NCBI RefSeq assembly: GCF_000719975.1
Contig: NZ_JOIJ01000004.1
Span: 302,724 to 366,723 of the forward strand
Direction of reading: 5' to 3'
DNA from: Prauserella rugosa
GTDB taxonomy: Bacteria; Actinomycetota; Actinomycetes; Mycobacteriales; Pseudonocardiaceae
Length of the DNA: 64,000 bases
Position numbers and translations under genes: made by a program. This document shows, one piece after another, positions 62,504 to 64,000 of the stretch. The notes below the pieces were generated by a model. The model had not been told where the DNA came from and ran no database searches. It saw nothing but the letters and a program-made list of their open reading frames with translations. Within the stretch, counting starts at the first letter, position 1, and each line of letters starts with the position of its first letter.

Positions 62504-63374
62504 GCAATCCGTGGGTCGTGGTCGCGGCGACGGTGTTGATCATCGTCTTGAGTGCGTTCTTCGTGGCGGTCGAGTTCGCGACACTCGGCGCGAAGCGGCA
62601 CCGTCTCGAGGAGGCGGCGTCGTCGAGCAGGTCGGCACGGGCGGCGTTGCGCAGTTCGCGGGAGTTGACGGTGCTGCTGGTGGGGTTGGCCCTACCGGAC
62701 TTGGGCGGGCAGCTGCATGTCACGGGGTGTTCGGGGCGGCGATGCTGGTTCTCGGGTCCCGCTGGCTGTCGACACGGCCGGCCGGGTCGCTGGCGTTGCT
62801 GTTGTCGAGTCTGCCGTTGGGCATCGTCTCGATCAACGAGTCGGCGAACCGCCTGGTGCAGCGCGTGGGTGTCGAGCCTGCGGACGAGGTTGCGGCGGGG
62901 CGGAGTCCGGACGATCTGCGCCAGTTGGTGAAACACTCCGTGGAGGCGGGAACGCTGGACGGGGTGTCGTCGGAGCAGCTGTCCGGTGCCTTGGATTTGC
63001 AGCGGGTGCGCGCGGGCGACATCGTGTCCGGCCCTCCCCTGACGGTCCCCGCCGACGCCACGGCCGCCGACGTGCGCCGCGCGGCGCGCGAGTCCGGTCA
63101 TCTGCGCATCCTGGTCGGCGACGACGCACGCGCCGTGGTTCACGTTCGCGACACCCTGCTGCTGCCGGACGACGATCCGGTCGCCCCGGTGACCCATCCG
63201 GTGTTGGAGCTGGACGCCACCGTCCCGCTGTACACGGCGCTGACGCGTATGCGCGAGACGTCGCAGCACCTGGCCGTGGTGTCCACTGAGGATGGACGCC
63301 GCGTGTTGACGATCGCCGACATCCTGGGCCGGGTTCTGCCGGGCAAGGCCACGGCGGCCGACGCGGGCGTGTAG
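62500..63374 (+). pseudogene. Second CNNM/CBS-domain transporter, degenerate
   Basis: Starts well (MSNPWVVVAATVLIIVLSAF, FVAVEFATLGAKRHRLEEAA, SRELTVLLV) and then the frame fails at ~62690. Another frame continues from ~62725 with SLALLLSS, INESANRLVQRVGVEPADEV, RSPDDLRQLVKHSVEAGTLD and two CBS domains ending near RVLTIADILGRVL. The total is ~291 codons against ~345 in intact relatives, so part of the membrane domain also seems deleted. Typical partner of the preceding gene; both are damaged. Confidence 0.75.
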
Positions 63375-63406
63375 GGCCGACGACCCGCCACTCTTCGGCC
63401 GCAGGT

Positions 63407-64000
63407 TCAGAAGGGTGGCGGTTCGTCGGCCTCGCTGGTGTCACTGGGTTTCGGGATGAGGACGGGTCGGCGTCTGCCGGTGTAGGTGGAGCCGTGGGGT
63501 GTGGTGATGGACGAGGTGCCGTGGAGTGGGTCGTAGCGGGTGATCCACCCGGGCGCGTTCTTCATCCGATGATGCCGTCGACACCGTGGTGCGGTGTTAG
63601 CGGCGGAGGTGGGCCCGTTCTCAGCCGACCACTCACGCTGATGGTCGAGGTCGCAGTGCCGAGCAGGACGTCGACACCACGGCACCACGCATTCCCGGTC
63701 GCGCACCCGGACGAGTTCCCGAATCGCTGCATTGGGCCGTCGTCGACTACGACCCAGGTCCAGCGGCTGGCCGGTGGCCGGGTCGCAGACCACCTTCCGC
63801 CACACACTGTTGGCTGCGGCTTCGGGAACCTTCGCGCCGGGGTCGTTGCCGAGGAGGAGGTCGGCGGTGATGTCGGCCCGCAACTGGTCCAACGTGCGCA
63901 ACTCGCCATCACGTCGTAGGCGGCGTGCCATCGCATCAACCCGCGCATAACACGCGGAAGCCACCTCCGACGGCAACTCGGCGGTGAGTCGAGAGTGAGC
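63407..64000 (-). CDS. DUF222/HNH endonuclease-domain protein (5' partial)
   Basis: The C-terminal ~197 residues are visible; the frame is open to the window edge. The HNH nuclease-like domain is complete: VVPWCRRPARHCDLDHQREW, TSAANTAPRCRRHHRMKNAP. Upstream, LRTLDQLRADITADLLLGND is typical of the DUF222 (13E12-like) families that are repeated in actinobacterial genomes. Function unknown; often linked with mobile DNA. It is convergent with the broken CNNM genes. Confidence 0.88.
   Translation of the reverse strand, partial: AHSRLTAELPSEVASACYARVDAMARRLRRDGELRTLDQLRADITADLLLGNDPGAKVPEAAANSVWRKVVCDPATGQPLDLGRSRRRPNAAIRELVRVRDRECVVPWCRRPARHCDLDHQREWSAENGPTSAANTAPRCRRHHRMKNAPGWITRYDPLHGTSSITTPHGSTYTGRRRPVLIPKPSDTSEADEPPPF

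Overview
The window is very GC-rich, gene-dense actinobacterial chromosome. Many GTG starts, ATGA/GTGA gene overlaps, an IdeR/DmdR-type iron box and the mix of families fit a filamentous actinomycete, most likely Pseudonocardiaceae (Saccharomonospora, Prauserella or Amycolatopsis-like). The genus is my inference. No rRNA, tRNA, CRISPR array, transposase or phage gene was recognised.

Layout. 0-11 kb: the end of a siderophore-type ABC ATPase fused to a PPOX flavin domain, a small secreted protein, an ABC-2 exporter with a divergent DesK/NarL-type two-component system, then HIT, DinB, methyltransferase, XRE-cupin, LysR, MFS and nitronate monooxygenase genes. 11-14 kb: an SsuABC/TauABC-like uptake operon. 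14-29 kb: an aromatic-degradation region. It holds a resorcinol/hydroxyquinol operon (hydroxylase, maleylacetate reductase, hydroxyquinol 1,2-dioxygenase), two coupled AraC regulators, a second operon with a PcpA/LinE-like hydroquinone ring-cleaving dioxygenase, two hydrolases and a two-component flavin monooxygenase, and a CoA-transferase/paired acyl-CoA dehydrogenase operon with a divergent LysR. 30-36.7 kb: small secreted proteins, Hsp20, a frameshifted methyltransferase behind a Zur-like box, and an MFS/CMD/dehydrogenase operon with an AraC regulator. 36.7-41.65 kb: a segment bounded by a 174-bp direct repeat (one mismatch), carrying a nonsense-mutated hydrolase, TetR, an amidohydrolase operon and a truncated SnoaL-like gene. 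41.7-45.8 kb: a complete iron-siderophore ABC system with an IdeR-like box. 45.8-52 kb: DsbA-like protein, HrpB helicase, a channel-like membrane protein, a dienelactone-hydrolase-family protein and an unknown gene pair. 52-60 kb: a five-gene histidine-utilisation operon (hutH-hutU-M20 hydrolase-hutF-hutI) with a divergent IclR regulator. 60-64 kb: a formate/nitrite-family channel, two adjacent broken CNNM/CBS transporter genes, and a DUF222-HNH gene cut by the window end.

How they fit together. The 14-29 kb block supplies ring hydroxylation, ring cleavage by two chemically different routes, and CoA-based beta-oxidation-like steps. The hut operon should take histidine to glutamate through N-formylglutamate, with an M20 amidohydrolase apparently standing in for HutG. 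The most unusual items are the ABC-PPOX fusion, the direct-repeat-bounded segment, the Zur-like promoter in front of a broken methyltransferase, the M20 hydrolase in the hut operon, and short tandem duplications sitting at gene 3' ends.
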